Assembly (NCBI GenBank): GCA_965223835.1
Contig: CBDCXQ010000001.1
Location: 4,340,001 to 4,404,000, forward strand
Length of the DNA stretch: 64,000 nt
Source of the DNA: CAVYXZ01 sp965223835
GTDB lineage: Bacteria > Chloroflexota > Anaerolineae > Aggregatilineales > Phototrophicaceae
Direction: 5' to 3'
Position numbers and translations under genes: made by a program. Shown piece after piece: positions 39,797-49,515 of this stretch (positions within the stretch are counted from its first letter, which is position 1; the number at the start of each line of letters is the position of its first letter). Below the pieces are notes generated by a model. It saw nothing but the letters and a program-made list of their open reading frames with translations, did no database searches and had not been told where the DNA came from.

Positions 39797-41188
39797 ATGA
39801 AAATCATTGTCGCTGGAACGGGATTCGTGGGCCTCACTCACGCAGCGGTATGTTCAGAATATGGTCATGAGGTGTATGCCTATGACATCGACTCGACAAA
39901 AATTGCGGCCTACCGCACTGCCGATAAAGAAACCATCGAGAGTTACGTCAATGAACCGGGCCTGGCTGATATTGTGGCCGACAACATTGGGCGCTATCTG
40001 TTTTTCGTCGATAACATTGACACGATTATCGAGGGCACGGATGCAATTTTCCTGTGTTTGCCGACACCACCCAACCCCAATGGCTCATCTGACCTGAGCT
40101 ACTATCTGAGCGCACTCGCCAGTATTGCACCCCGGCTGGCCCAGCGCATCGATCAAAGGCGCATCGTTCTCATCAACAAAAGTACCGTCCCGGTAGGCAC
40201 GGCCCGCCAGCTAGAGACAATCCTCAAAGAAGCCGGTGTCCCCAACTTCGGCATTGCGTCCAATCCAGAATTCTTGCCTGAAGGGAACGCCGTCGAAAAA
40301 TCACGCCGTCCAGATCGGGTCGTGATTGGAGCCGATACCGAAGAAGATTTTACGATCATTCGCCGCATTTATTCGCAGTTCGTGAATCATGTCCGCATTC
40401 AATACATTGAAACGACGCCGGAAACCGCCGAAGCGATTAAGTACCTCAGCAATACGCTGCTGCTGACTTATGTTTCCTTCTGGAATGGAGTCGGCGGGCG
40501 CATTGGTGAAACCTTCCCCAACGTCCGCATGGAAGACCTGAAACGTGGCGTCACCGCCGATAACCGCATCAGCACCTGGGGATCTTATGTCTCGAACGGT
40601 GCCGGGGGATCGTGCTTCGGCAAGGATATTCAATCGCTTATCTACCAGATCAAATCTGCTGGACAATCGGCAGACCTGTTGCAATCGGTTCACGACATCA
40701 ATGAGTTTCAGAAAACGTATCTGATTGACCGTGCGGTCCAGGAAGCGAATATCAACTTCAATCACAAGAGCGTGGCACTGCTGGGCCTGGCCTTCAAGAA
40801 ACAAACCAATGACATGCGCGACGCCTCGTCGCTGAAAGTCGTTGAGGCGCTGCTGGCCCGGGGCGTTCGTGAGATTCGTGCCTATGACCCGCTGGCGATT
40901 CAAGAAGCAAAACGCTTCTTCAACCCAGCCCAGAATCACCTGTTTGAGAAGATCAACTACTTTGATACCGTGCAGGATGCGTTGCGCGACAGCGATTGTC
41001 TTTTCATCTCCACCGATTGGGAGGAATTTCGCGGCCTTTCACGCACCATTGAACAATGTGTCGAAACACCCTACCTGATTATTGACGGTCGCCGCATGAT
41101 CCCGGACTATGATCAACTGGTCGCCAGTGGGTATAGTTACCTGGCCGTCGGTTCACCCTATCTGACTCCGGTTAACGGATCGCAATAA
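39797..41188 (+). CDS. UDP-glucose/GDP-mannose dehydrogenase
   Basis: A 463-residue NAD-dependent sugar-nucleotide dehydrogenase (UDP-glucose 6-dehydrogenase type) that makes UDP-glucuronate for surface polysaccharides. The Rossmann motif is MKIIVAGTGFVGLTHAAV, then IFLCLPTPPNPNGSSDLSYY, LINKSTVPVGTA, SNPEFLPEGNAV and the catalytic Cys in GAGGSCFGKDI (usual GGSCFPKD). Lys and Asn of the active site lie in EAIKYLSNTLLLTYVSF. The C-terminal half (about 325-463) has LGLAFKKQTNDMRDASSLKVVEAL. ATG chosen after GAGGG; the ORF extends upstream without function. Partners in this region are GT4 (44048) and the flippase-like protein. Confidence 0.92.
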   Translation: MKIIVAGTGFVGLTHAAVCSEYGHEVYAYDIDSTKIAAYRTADKETIESYVNEPGLADIVADNIGRYLFFVDNIDTIIEGTDAIFLCLPTPPNPNGSSDLSYYLSALASIAPRLAQRIDQRRIVLINKSTVPVGTARQLETILKEAGVPNFGIASNPEFLPEGNAVEKSRRPDRVVIGADTEEDFTIIRRIYSQFVNHVRIQYIETTPETAEAIKYLSNTLLLTYVSFWNGVGGRIGETFPNVRMEDLKRGVTADNRISTWGSYVSNGAGGSCFGKDIQSLIYQIKSAGQSADLLQSVHDINEFQKTYLIDRAVQEANINFNHKSVALLGLAFKKQTNDMRDASSLKVVEALLARGVREIRAYDPLAIQEAKRFFNPAQNHLFEKINYFDTVQDALRDSDCLFISTDWEEFRGLSRTIEQCVETPYLIIDGRRMIPDYDQLVASGYSYLAVGSPYLTPVNGSQ

Positions 41189-41312
41189 CACAAAATGGTC
41201 AGCCCTTCGTGGCCGTTTTCTCCTTAGCCAATAATGAGTCATTGGTGAACATACCGCTAACCTGTGTAAAACTCAGTACAATAATCATCAGCCTGTCAAT
41301 TATGAGGTCTTT

Positions 41313-42476
41313 ATGATGCTACGAATTTTGGCTCTATTGCTGCTTATCATTATCAGTGTGCCGGTTGCGGCACAAGACACGATTTCTCCGCCCGATCCGT
41401 CAAAATATGAATTCCGACAAATGGCGGGTGGGATGTCACTGACATTGTATGCAACCAACGCTGGTGATGGTTCCAATCGACTGTTCGTGCTGGAGCAACC
41501 CGGCAAAATAAATATTGTGCGTGATGGCGTCGTTGCGCCAACCCCGTTTTTAGACCTCACGCCGCTGGTGAATCAGGACATCACGCGCGGGTATTCCGAA
41601 CAGGGGTTGCTGGGGTTGGACTTCCACCCGGATTATGCCACCAACGGCCAGTTCTTCGTCCACTATAACGCGCCCAATCGAGATACTGTGATCGCCCGTT
41701 ATCAGGTCAGTGCCGATAACCCCGATGTGGCCGACTTCGACTCTGCGGAGATAATTTTCACGCATCCGCAACCCTATTTTAATCATAATGGCGGCCAGAT
41801 TGAATTCGGCCCGGATGGATATCTCTATATTGCGCTGGGCGATGGCGGTGATGCCAACGATCCTTTGAATCACGGCCAGAGTCCGGATACATTGTTGGGC
41901 AACATCCTGCGCATTGATGTGGATAGTGCTGCGCCCTATGCCATCCCGGATGATAACCCCGTCAACACCGTCAATCCTGAACTGGCACCAGAAATCTGGG
42001 CATGGGGTTTACGCAACCCCTGGCGTTTTAGCTTTGACCGCTTCACGGGCGATCTGTATATTGCCGATGTGGGTCAGAATCAGTGGGAAGAAATCAACTT
42101 CGAGCCGGCGGATTATCCGGGCGGAGGCAATTATGGCTGGCGTATCATGGAAGGCACGCACAATTTCGCCAGCGGCAACAATCCCGGCAACTTGATCGAC
42201 CCCATTGCCGAATATGATCACAGTCTGGGTTGCTCCGTGACCGGCGGCTATGTCTATCGCGGTGAAGAATTGCCGGAACTTCAGGGCGTTTATTTCTTTG
42301 GGGATTATTGCTCCGGGCGCATTTGGACCACCTATCGCGATAGCAATGGCGACTGGCAGACAGCAGAATTTATGTCCAACACCGGCATCAGCATCAGCTC
42401 GTTTGGCGAAGATGAAGCCGGTGAGCTGTACGTTGTGGGCTATCATGGACGGATATTAAAACTCGTTGCGCAATAA
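41313..42476 (+). CDS. PQQ-dependent sugar dehydrogenase, secreted
   Basis: A 387-residue exported beta-propeller of the glucose/sorbosone dehydrogenase (GSDH) family. Residues 1-20 (LRILALLLLIIISVPVAAQD) form a signal peptide. Family marks are FVLEQPGKINIVRDGV, TRGYSEQGLLGLDFHPDY, NHNGGQIEFGPDGYLYIALGDGGDAN, ILRIDVDSA, EIWAWGLRNPWRFSFDRFTGDLYIADVGQNQWEEI and GGNYGWRIMEG, with the catalytic His in FNHNGGQ. Two ATGs (41313, 41316) compete. It may oxidise aldoses in the periplasm, if PQQ is available. Function of related proteins in non-PQQ organisms is debated. Confidence 0.9.
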   Translation: MMLRILALLLLIIISVPVAAQDTISPPDPSKYEFRQMAGGMSLTLYATNAGDGSNRLFVLEQPGKINIVRDGVVAPTPFLDLTPLVNQDITRGYSEQGLLGLDFHPDYATNGQFFVHYNAPNRDTVIARYQVSADNPDVADFDSAEIIFTHPQPYFNHNGGQIEFGPDGYLYIALGDGGDANDPLNHGQSPDTLLGNILRIDVDSAAPYAIPDDNPVNTVNPELAPEIWAWGLRNPWRFSFDRFTGDLYIADVGQNQWEEINFEPADYPGGGNYGWRIMEGTHNFASGNNPGNLIDPIAEYDHSLGCSVTGGYVYRGEELPELQGVYFFGDYCSGRIWTTYRDSNGDWQTAEFMSNTGISISSFGEDEAGELYVVGYHGRILKLVAQ

Positions 42477-42542
42477 GCTTCTTAAGCTTAATCCAGTACA
42501 ATAAACGCAGCATTCCAATAACAAGTCTCAAGGAGGACAGCG

Positions 42543-42734
42543 ATGGGTCTGCCACCGCTGTCAATCCCATTTAGTTGCACACCCAGCTGGTCCAGATTAT
42601 TTAGCACCAGCTGGATAATCTCCTCGCATCTATCCACACTCCCAAACAAGACCACGTTTGTTATCCGTCCTGACGGATTAGAAGCAGCATATATGTATGA
42701 GTCTACCTGTCTATACGTGCTAAGACACAATTGA
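42543..42734 (+). CDS. Small open frame with a strong ribosome site
   Basis: A 63-codon frame (MGLPPLSIPFSCTP... ending RHN) starts six bases after an excellent AAGGAGG (42530-42536). It has no recognised domain and is rich in Ser, Leu and Thr. The opposite strand also has an open 100-codon frame (42488-42790), so coding direction is unsure. It lies in the 378-base gap between GSDH and the TPR gene; the rest of that gap shows only the palindrome at 42760-42774. Confidence 0.3.
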   Translation: MGLPPLSIPFSCTPSWSRLFSTSWIISSHLSTLPNKTTFVIRPDGLEAAYMYESTCLYVLRHN

Positions 42735-42759
42735 ACAAAATATGATTTATTGGATACCA

Positions 42760-42774
42760 TATACAAAATGTATA
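42760..42774. promoter_or_regulatory. TATACA-AAA-TGTATA palindrome
   Basis: A perfect 6-3-6 palindrome about 80 bases before the TPR gene. Such a site may be bound by a dimeric regulator, but no partner regulator is adjacent. Confidence 0.35.
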
Positions 42775-42854
42775 GTGCCCGGTCGGGCATATTTTTGACC
42801 GAAATGGAGAGTGTTCAATCAGCCGTTCGTTCATAATTTGATATGAGGGCATCA

Positions 42855-44018
42855 ATGTCGAAAAAAGAACTAGCACTTAACCCTGATCTTATTTCCAGAC
42901 ATTTAGAAGATTTTGAATGGCTAGAAGACAACATAAACATCGTTCACGAGCAGATTGCAACCATGATGGCAGATCAACATAAAACGGTTGGTGCGATTCA
43001 GCACCTGTTGCAGGTCATGCCGTTCGTCTGCACGCGTCCTAACCTCGCACTTTGGAAACCACTGCTCCTGCAAGCGTTAGTTTATGCAAAAGAACTCAAA
43101 GATATCGACAATAAGATTCAACTGTGGAGTTACCTGGGCATGTGCCTCTTCAGAAGTGGCAACCACAAAAGCGCAATTCTGGCATTCAAGCAGGCACTCA
43201 AAGAGGTTGATCAGTTCGCATCGCCTGAAGTCAACCTGATCGCCCGCATCGGTATGTTACACGGGCACAGTTTTTTTCATGCCTATGATATTGATGAATT
43301 TGTGGCCGAAACCATCAACCTGGCACATACCGTCAATGATGAATCGCTATTGGCCCTGCTTCATTTTAAATTGAGCGTGGCCTATACTCACCGTGCCCGC
43401 ACCGCACTTGCGTTAGGTCATGCACAAACGGCCTATGCCTACTGGACGAAGCTGAATTATGCAACCGAGCGGGACCGCACACTGCTTATCATGGGGGAAG
43501 CGTGTCGGGTGGCTGGCCTCTATGGGCTTTCAAAATTCTATCGCAACCGCTCCCTCAGCCGCTATTCAAGCACCTTCCAATCAGCGGTTGCCAGCTACCA
43601 TGATGGTGCTCTGGCTTACATGAACGAGAATTATCGGGAAGCAAAAAAAAGCCTGGAGCAGGCACTACAAAGTTTTGTGGACATTCATGAATTCCCTTAT
43701 TTAAAGGCCTCAATGCAACACACCCTCGGTCTGACTTATACCCGGTTGCATGATTATGATAAAGCCCGTTGGAACTTGCGGAAAGCCAGGGCTGTCTGGC
43801 TGGATATTGATAATATCTTCGAGCAGGCCAACGCCCTTTATGCGCTTGGTTTTTTAGAAGCACATCAGAATAAATTCACCAGCGCGCGTGAATATTACGA
43901 GGAGGCCCTGGACCGTCTGGCAACATTACCTTCATCGCCCATGGTCGAAGACCTACGCCAAAACATTATTGAGAGTCTCGGCGAATTACCAACACAAGGT
44001 CCCCAGTCAACTGACTGA
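42855..44018 (+). CDS. TPR-repeat protein
   Basis: A 387-residue helical-repeat protein from the ATG at 42855, five bases after GAGGG (an ATG at 42843 is less likely). It contains many TPR-like helix pairs, the clearest being WSYLGMCLFRSGNHKSAILAFKQAL, AVASYHDGALAYMNENYREAKKSLEQALQ, MQHTLGLTYTRLHDYDKARWNLRKAR and ANALYALGFLEAHQNKFTSAREYYEEALD. No DNA-binding or catalytic domain is visible. It resembles the C-terminal halves of LuxR/SARP or Rap-type regulators, but its own role is unknown. It ends 30 bases before the convergent GT4 gene. Confidence 0.8.
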   Translation: MSKKELALNPDLISRHLEDFEWLEDNINIVHEQIATMMADQHKTVGAIQHLLQVMPFVCTRPNLALWKPLLLQALVYAKELKDIDNKIQLWSYLGMCLFRSGNHKSAILAFKQALKEVDQFASPEVNLIARIGMLHGHSFFHAYDIDEFVAETINLAHTVNDESLLALLHFKLSVAYTHRARTALALGHAQTAYAYWTKLNYATERDRTLLIMGEACRVAGLYGLSKFYRNRSLSRYSSTFQSAVASYHDGALAYMNENYREAKKSLEQALQSFVDIHEFPYLKASMQHTLGLTYTRLHDYDKARWNLRKARAVWLDIDNIFEQANALYALGFLEAHQNKFTSAREYYEEALDRLATLPSSPMVEDLRQNIIESLGELPTQGPQSTD

Positions 44019-44047
44019 TACAACGGGTGTAAGGCGCAATATTTCGA

Positions 44048-45229
44048 TCACTTCGCCTTTGCCGCCAAAAATAACTGACCATAGGCCTTGATATAGGCAT
44101 CAGCAGAGTAAAATTGCGTCGCAAACGTCTTCGCCGCCGCCCCGACATCATCAAGCTGCGCATTCGCAAACAAATGGCGCAGCGCAGCCACCAGCGCCGT
44201 CACGTCACCCGGCGGCACCAGATAACCCTGCACGCCATCTTGCACGATTTCGGGAATCCCATCAACCGCGCTGGCGATGACCGGTGTGCCACACAGCATC
44301 GCTTCGATGATGACCTTCGGCAAGCCTTCTGAATAGGTGGGGAGAATTACGGCCCGCGCCCGCGCCATGTAGGCCGCAAGCTCCGCCTGGGGTAAATGGT
44401 CAATAAATGTCACCCGACTTGTAAGTTGCAATTTCGTGACCTGCTCATGCAATTCAGCAGCATAGTCCGGGTTCGAAGGCTGTCCAATGATAAACAGGTG
44501 TGTTTGTGGTTGTTCAGCCGCGATGTGGTCCAGCGCGTCCAGCAGAATATGGACACCTTTGCGCGGCACGAGGACCCCGGCATAGACCAGGTCACAACGC
44601 TGCGAGACCGGTTGTTCAGGGATGACGTTAACGAAGGCAGCCGAATCGGTCCAGCTCATGAACTGATGCACTGGCTTTTGGGGTGCAATGGCCTGCACCT
44701 GCTGGCGCGATGAATCGGACACCGCCCGCAGCACATCGGCATGATGCAAGGCATAGCCAGCGGTTCGCTGCATGAAAAACCGCCATAGGCTTTTGAAGCG
44801 CAGATCGCGTTGCATAAACAACCCGGCCTCGAGGTCGCCCCGCGTTTCGACCGCCAGCCCAACCTGTCGCCCAAACAGGCGCAAGCTGTTTTTGACCAAC
44901 GCACCGACCACCCCAATATACGGATCATGGGTAACGAACACATCGATTCCTCGCGTCAGGGCCAACCACAGCACCAGCGGCGGCGCAACCAGATAGGCGG
45001 TGAGATAGCGCAATGGAGCCAATGGTAGCGCGGGCCACAAATAGAAATGAGCATGTTCGTCAAAACGATGTGGACGCAGATTCGGCGAAAAGCTGACAAC
45101 ATAAATCTCAACATCAAGTTCGGTCGTGAGTCGCTGCCATTTCTTCGATTGTGAGGCGCTGAGTGGTTGCGTATAGCGCATCGTATCGATCCAGCATACG
45201 CGCAGCCCGGCGGTTTCAGTTTTTGGCAA
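44048..45229 (-). CDS. GT4-family glycosyltransferase
   Basis: A 393-residue retaining glycosyltransferase with two Rossmann-like halves. The C-terminal domain is clear: CDLVYAGVLVPRKGVHILLDALDHI, THLFIIGQPSNP, RVTFIDHLPQAELAAYMARARAVILPTYSEGLPKVIIEAMLCGTPVIASAVDGIPEIVQDG, where ExxxxGxPxxxxEAMLCGTPV is the sugar-nucleotide site. The N-terminal half has DVFVTHDPYIGVVG. It starts at TTG, eight bases after AAGGT; no earlier good start exists. It is probably part of the surface polysaccharide region with UDP-glucose dehydrogenase. Confidence 0.9.
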   Translation of the reverse strand: MPKTETAGLRVCWIDTMRYTQPLSASQSKKWQRLTTELDVEIYVVSFSPNLRPHRFDEHAHFYLWPALPLAPLRYLTAYLVAPPLVLWLALTRGIDVFVTHDPYIGVVGALVKNSLRLFGRQVGLAVETRGDLEAGLFMQRDLRFKSLWRFFMQRTAGYALHHADVLRAVSDSSRQQVQAIAPQKPVHQFMSWTDSAAFVNVIPEQPVSQRCDLVYAGVLVPRKGVHILLDALDHIAAEQPQTHLFIIGQPSNPDYAAELHEQVTKLQLTSRVTFIDHLPQAELAAYMARARAVILPTYSEGLPKVIIEAMLCGTPVIASAVDGIPEIVQDGVQGYLVPPGDVTALVAALRHLFANAQLDDVGAAAKTFATQFYSADAYIKAYGQLFLAAKAK

Positions 45230-45300
45230 ATTTCACGACCTTGAGTGTTGACGATTGGTTATTCATAAAAACATAGCACGCAACCGAAGTTTATCACGCC

Positions 45301-46506
45301 TTACACCCGTACTACACAAACATCGGTCCGGCCATTTTGTCCGCGATTGAAGGCAATCCATTTACCTTGCCCATCACAGGTCGGATGCGGATGCGGGAAT
45401 TGCCCGGGCAACGCCCCCCAGACGCTCATATGGCGAGCAATCACCTCAATCCGTGGTTTCTCATCATCGTAATACAGCCACAGCAACATGTCGTTGGTGA
45501 TATTACCGTCCAACATGATGGCCGGACGCCCGGCCATCGCGGAGACATGCCCATAAAATTGAGCATCACGGAATGTGTACTCGTGGACAGTCTGGCCCTG
45601 TTGGTCAACAACGCCGATGTAATAACCACCGGCGGCACTTTTCCCATGATAAACTACGTTCTCACCATCCCACGTCCAGGCGGAATGTACCTGAAACTTC
45701 GCCTCATCCTGTACCACGAGTTCGGTCAATTCCCCGGTAGAGACACGCAGGGTCCAGATGCGATTTGTTTTGCCGTCACTGCCACCCCAGAAACGCGGCG
45801 GAAAATCACGATCAATCAGCAGCAAGTCACCGTCTTTAGGATTATGCGGGCTGTGGGCGCTGCTGCAGCCATCCTCAATGTACAGCGTCTCGACCTCGCC
45901 ACCTGCTAACGGCACCTGAATAATCCGCATCTGCTGACCGCCAGCGGCGAACGTCTCCATGTATGGCTTTGTGGGACGCTGGCCTGCCAACACATCCGGG
46001 TGGGCACGCATCAACGCAACAGCAACATGCGTTTCAGTCGGGTCAACACTCAGGACACCGGTCGTCCATTCCGCGCCCACGTCATCAATCAAAACGCGTT
46101 CTTCCAGAGTTTCGATCTGGACTGTTCGCAACGTGCGCCCGGCCATAAAAGTCAACCATTTGGTACGCGGAGCCAGGCACATGTGACCGCCTTCAATGCC
46201 AAGCCCATTGCCCACGACCACCCCATTCTGCTTGTGCAACGGGCCATACCCACCAACCCCTGGCACCGGATCAATCAATTGGGTGATGTCGCCGGTGGGA
46301 ACATGCGCCCGGAAAACAGCGCTGGTCCCGGCACGCGCCGAGGCGAAAATTAAAAATTCGCCATCCTCGCTGAAGGTGATGTTCGTGTGGTATGTCGGCG
46401 TCTGATTATAGAGGCCCTGCGACGTAATACGCCGAACTTCACGCAGAGTCCAGGCGTCTTTGTAAACTTCAGATTCGTTCCACGTCTCACCTTTTTTGGC
46501 TGGCAT
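45301..46506 (-). CDS. Oligogalacturonate-lyase-like beta-propeller protein
   Basis: A 401-residue seven-bladed propeller type protein from the ATG at 46506, six bases after AAGGAA. The repeated pattern FSEDGEFLIFASARAG, VFRAHVPTGDITQLIDP, CSSAHSPHNPKDGDLLLIDRDFPP and VVYHGKSAAGGYYIGVVDQQG resembles oligogalacturonate lyase (PF14583) proteins, in which His residues of the propeller bind metal and the uronide. No signal peptide is visible, so it is cytoplasmic. It lies beside formamidase, DUF2264 and enolase-superfamily genes, a context consistent with plant pectin oligomer use. Lyase activity is unproven. Confidence 0.72.
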   Translation of the reverse strand: MPAKKGETWNESEVYKDAWTLREVRRITSQGLYNQTPTYHTNITFSEDGEFLIFASARAGTSAVFRAHVPTGDITQLIDPVPGVGGYGPLHKQNGVVVGNGLGIEGGHMCLAPRTKWLTFMAGRTLRTVQIETLEERVLIDDVGAEWTTGVLSVDPTETHVAVALMRAHPDVLAGQRPTKPYMETFAAGGQQMRIIQVPLAGGEVETLYIEDGCSSAHSPHNPKDGDLLLIDRDFPPRFWGGSDGKTNRIWTLRVSTGELTELVVQDEAKFQVHSAWTWDGENVVYHGKSAAGGYYIGVVDQQGQTVHEYTFRDAQFYGHVSAMAGRPAIMLDGNITNDMLLWLYYDDEKPRIEVIARHMSVWGALPGQFPHPHPTCDGQGKWIAFNRGQNGRTDVCVVRV

Positions 46507-46516
46507 GATGGTTTCC

Positions 46517-47446
46517 TTACTGTTGAAAAAGTCTAAGCGGCAGGTGCATCGACACAATCCAGTTAGGCGCATCCACGATTTCGCTGATTTTTAAATCACC
46601 GGCAACGCTGCATATAATGTAGGCCTGACTTGGACTGAGATTGTGATTCGCCGACAACCAGTCGATCATGTAGCGCAGCGCATTTTGCGCATTCGCATAC
46701 AAATCGGGGCCGTGCGCCGTCGTGATGTGATACCCGGCACTGTGCAATTGACTGGTCGGGCCGGGGCGCTGCAACTGCACTTCGCGGATATTCAGGTCTT
46801 TACGCACGTTCAGGCGCATGGTGACGCGCATTGGCGATTCAATGCCGGTGCCACATACTTCGCCCTGGCCCTGCGCCGCATGACAATCCCCCGTCGCAAA
46901 CAGCGCCCCCTCGACCAGAACCGGGAGCCATATTTTCGAGCCGATGGTCATATCACATACATCCATGTTGCCGCCATTGGCCCGCGGCGGAACGGTGTTC
47001 ACCCATCCGGGTTCAGCCGGTGCCACGCCCACCACACCGGGATGCGGCTCGAAGGGTAAACGGAGATCATCAATCTGGGTTGAGACGCAATCGTCGCCCT
47101 GCAGTTTCCAATGATGAATAAAAGCGTCCGGGAAATCATCGGCCAACAGCCCAAAATCCGGGATGTGACCGGTCCAGCCCCAGCCTTTATGCTGCATTTC
47201 CAGGATCTCGACTTCCAGTACATCGCCGGGTCGCGCATCTTTGATGAATACCGAGCCATTGAGCGCATGAATTTTATCAAAGTCCAACCCGGCCAGATCA
47301 GCCGACGACCAGTCCGGAGTGACCTGTCCACAGGGTTCGGCACAGTCAAATACGACGGTATCCCCGGCGGCGATTTCTAACCGGGGTTCGATGGAATTGT
47401 CCCAGAAGGGTTGGGTAACGCTGTCATCCAGATAATGTTCTGCCAT
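46517..47446 (-). CDS. Acetamidase/formamidase family protein
   Basis: A 309-residue FmdA/AmdA-family amidohydrolase. Signs are GDTVVFDCAEPCGQVTPDWSS, INGSVFIKDARPGDVLEVEIL-like (LNGSVFIKDARPGDVLEVEI), PPRANGGNMDVCDMTIGSKIWLPV and GALFATGDCHAAQGQGEVCGTGIE, with metal-binding Asp, His and Glu. The start at 47446 follows GAGG; an ATG at 47461 is in frame. It hydrolyses short amides in the known family, here next to the propeller gene (11 bases apart, same strand) and probably transcribed with it; the link to sugar use is not obvious. Confidence 0.9.
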   Translation of the reverse strand: MAEHYLDDSVTQPFWDNSIEPRLEIAAGDTVVFDCAEPCGQVTPDWSSADLAGLDFDKIHALNGSVFIKDARPGDVLEVEILEMQHKGWGWTGHIPDFGLLADDFPDAFIHHWKLQGDDCVSTQIDDLRLPFEPHPGVVGVAPAEPGWVNTVPPRANGGNMDVCDMTIGSKIWLPVLVEGALFATGDCHAAQGQGEVCGTGIESPMRVTMRLNVRKDLNIREVQLQRPGPTSQLHSAGYHITTAHGPDLYANAQNALRYMIDWLSANHNLSPSQAYIICSVAGDLKISEIVDAPNWIVSMHLPLRLFQQ

Positions 47447-47541
47447 GATTTCCTCCCACATCGAGAGGAGATAATACCCAACTTTGGAAATTCTGGTTAT
47501 AACTGTGAACGAATTAGACGCTTCACAACAAGGACAAATCG

Positions 47542-49461
47542 ATGCCCATCAATCCCCAGCCCTTTACTCGCCAGGAAGCAGTTAACCTGTGGTCAAGATT
47601 AGTCGCCGGATGGGCACACACGCTAGATGCAGATGGCGCACGCACCTTGATGGGCGGCTATCCCAACCCGGCTGACGCTGACGGCTCATACGAAGGCGTA
47701 ACGCGTATGTTGTGGGGGCTGGGCGGGTGGCTCTCCCAGCCCGGACGTGATGCACAGGTGCAATGGCGCGGCGAATCATTTGACACTTTGATGTTAATGC
47801 GTCGTGGAATCGTCAACGGCTGTGATCCCAAATCACCCTCGTACTGGGGGATTGACTACTGGCCGGACCGCGATCACGATCAGCGCACGGTCGAAAGCGG
47901 ACAGGTCGCGTTCGCCCTCTGGCAAACTCGCAGCCACGTCTGGGATCAACTGGGCAACACCGAACGCGAACATATCTACAACTGGCTAGAACGTTTTGGG
48001 CGCAAACCGTCGAAATGGCGCAGCAATTGGGCGCTATTCTGGGTGTTAAATCATGCCGTGCGCAAAGCCTTTGACCTGCCTTACGATCAGACGATCATTG
48101 ATGAAGTGATCGGCCCCTATCTGGATGGTGTGTATTGTGGTGATGGCTGGTACGATGACTCAGCCGTGCGCGGGGCCGGATACTTTGATGATTACAACAC
48201 CTGGGTCTTCGCCTCCCATGTGCTGGCGTGGGCGCAGGTTGATGGGCATACACAGCCCGAACGCCGCGATGAATTGCTGGAACGCATCCGACAGTGGCTG
48301 GTGAATTATCCTTACTTTTTCGCGGCAAACGGTGCCTATTGCGAATTCGGGCGCAGCCTCGCCTATAAGTTCGCCCGGCTGGGCGCACCGTTGTGGGCCT
48401 ATCAGCAGGGCGTGTGGCCGCATTCAGTGGGGATGCTCAAGCGATTGGTGGGGCGGCATCTGCGCTGGTATGTGGACCGCGGGGCGATTCGGGCCGATGG
48501 GACGCTGCGGCAGTCATTGACGGCAGGTGGCAGCATCGAGATTTGCGAATCGTACATTTCCACTGGTGCGACCTACTGGGCAATGCAGGCTTTTGGCGGC
48601 CTCTGGTGTCTGGCCGACGATGATCCGTTCTGGACAACCGAGGAAGAACCCCTGCCTGCTGAGGCTGGCGATTACGTCAAGGTGTTTCCGCAGCCGGGCT
48701 GGGTCGTCACGGCAAATCAGGGCGAGGTGCAACGGTTTAATGCCGGCAGCGTCAAACCGATTGGCGCGAAATATTCGAAGTTCGTGTACAGCACCCTGCA
48801 TCCGTTTAATGTCGGCCTATCCGGCGGTTTTCCCGCGCCCGATAGTATGTTGTGTCTAACGGATGGTATCAATCGCGGCCAGCGCAATCATAATGTAGCC
48901 TATGCCGTTGGCGAACCCGGTTGGCTGCGCTTCCAGTGGACCCAGGAATTAAACACCGATACGCACACGATTGAAACGGTTATCATTATCCGGGGCGAAC
49001 AGCATGTGCGGGCACATCGAGTGAAACTCGCCAACATGAATTCGCAAAACCCACTGTGGATCATTGAAGGGAGTGCGCCGTTAGGTTACATTCAGGGTGA
49101 GACGCCGTATATCATTGCCAACCAGGAAGAAGAACTTTCCAGCGATGACGAACGCTGGGCAGTGGCTGAATCAAGTAATCAAACTGTGATAATCGTTGGT
49201 GTTCACGGATATGCAAAGGCCACTATCTGGCAGGGCGAAAAGGGCATCAATAGTGTCTATCCGTTTAGCATTGTTCCAGCTTTGGTTTCGCCGCCACTTA
49301 AAAATGATCTCAATGAATTTGTATGCATGGTCGTCCAAAGCGGTGAGATGAGCGAAGCAGACATTGACCAGGTCGCATCCGAAATCACCGCAACCTGGCA
49401 TGACGATGGCAGCTTTCAATTGATGTGGGACAGTGAAGAAACGATTGTGCCGCCGTTATGA
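47542..49461 (+). CDS. DUF2264-domain protein
   Basis: A 639-residue protein of the DUF2264 family (PF10022), an alpha/alpha-barrel carbohydrate-related family. Typical segments are YEGVTRMLWGLGGWLSQPG, CDPKSPSYWG, WALFWVLNHAVRKAFD, GWYDDSAVRGAGYFDDYNTWVFASHVLAWA and SLAYKFARLGAPLWAY, followed by a beta-rich C-terminal part. No signal peptide. It starts the plus-strand pair with the enolase-superfamily gene and faces away from the formamidase. Family members are linked with polysaccharide utilisation loci and may act on unsaturated uronides or rhamnose-containing oligosaccharides, which is inference. Confidence 0.85.
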   Translation: MPINPQPFTRQEAVNLWSRLVAGWAHTLDADGARTLMGGYPNPADADGSYEGVTRMLWGLGGWLSQPGRDAQVQWRGESFDTLMLMRRGIVNGCDPKSPSYWGIDYWPDRDHDQRTVESGQVAFALWQTRSHVWDQLGNTEREHIYNWLERFGRKPSKWRSNWALFWVLNHAVRKAFDLPYDQTIIDEVIGPYLDGVYCGDGWYDDSAVRGAGYFDDYNTWVFASHVLAWAQVDGHTQPERRDELLERIRQWLVNYPYFFAANGAYCEFGRSLAYKFARLGAPLWAYQQGVWPHSVGMLKRLVGRHLRWYVDRGAIRADGTLRQSLTAGGSIEICESYISTGATYWAMQAFGGLWCLADDDPFWTTEEEPLPAEAGDYVKVFPQPGWVVTANQGEVQRFNAGSVKPIGAKYSKFVYSTLHPFNVGLSGGFPAPDSMLCLTDGINRGQRNHNVAYAVGEPGWLRFQWTQELNTDTHTIETVIIIRGEQHVRAHRVKLANMNSQNPLWIIEGSAPLGYIQGETPYIIANQEEELSSDDERWAVAESSNQTVIIVGVHGYAKATIWQGEKGINSVYPFSIVPALVSPPLKNDLNEFVCMVVQSGEMSEADIDQVASEITATWHDDGSFQLMWDSEETIVPPL

Positions 49462-49515
49462 AAAACATTCGATTGACGGTCAACAGTTTATATTCATTTC
49501 TGAGGAAACAAACTC

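Noticed and set aside
42488..42790. Minus-strand 100-codon frame in the GSDH-TPR gap
   Set aside because: No ribosome site, no recognised domain and odd composition; the opposite frame has the better start signal.
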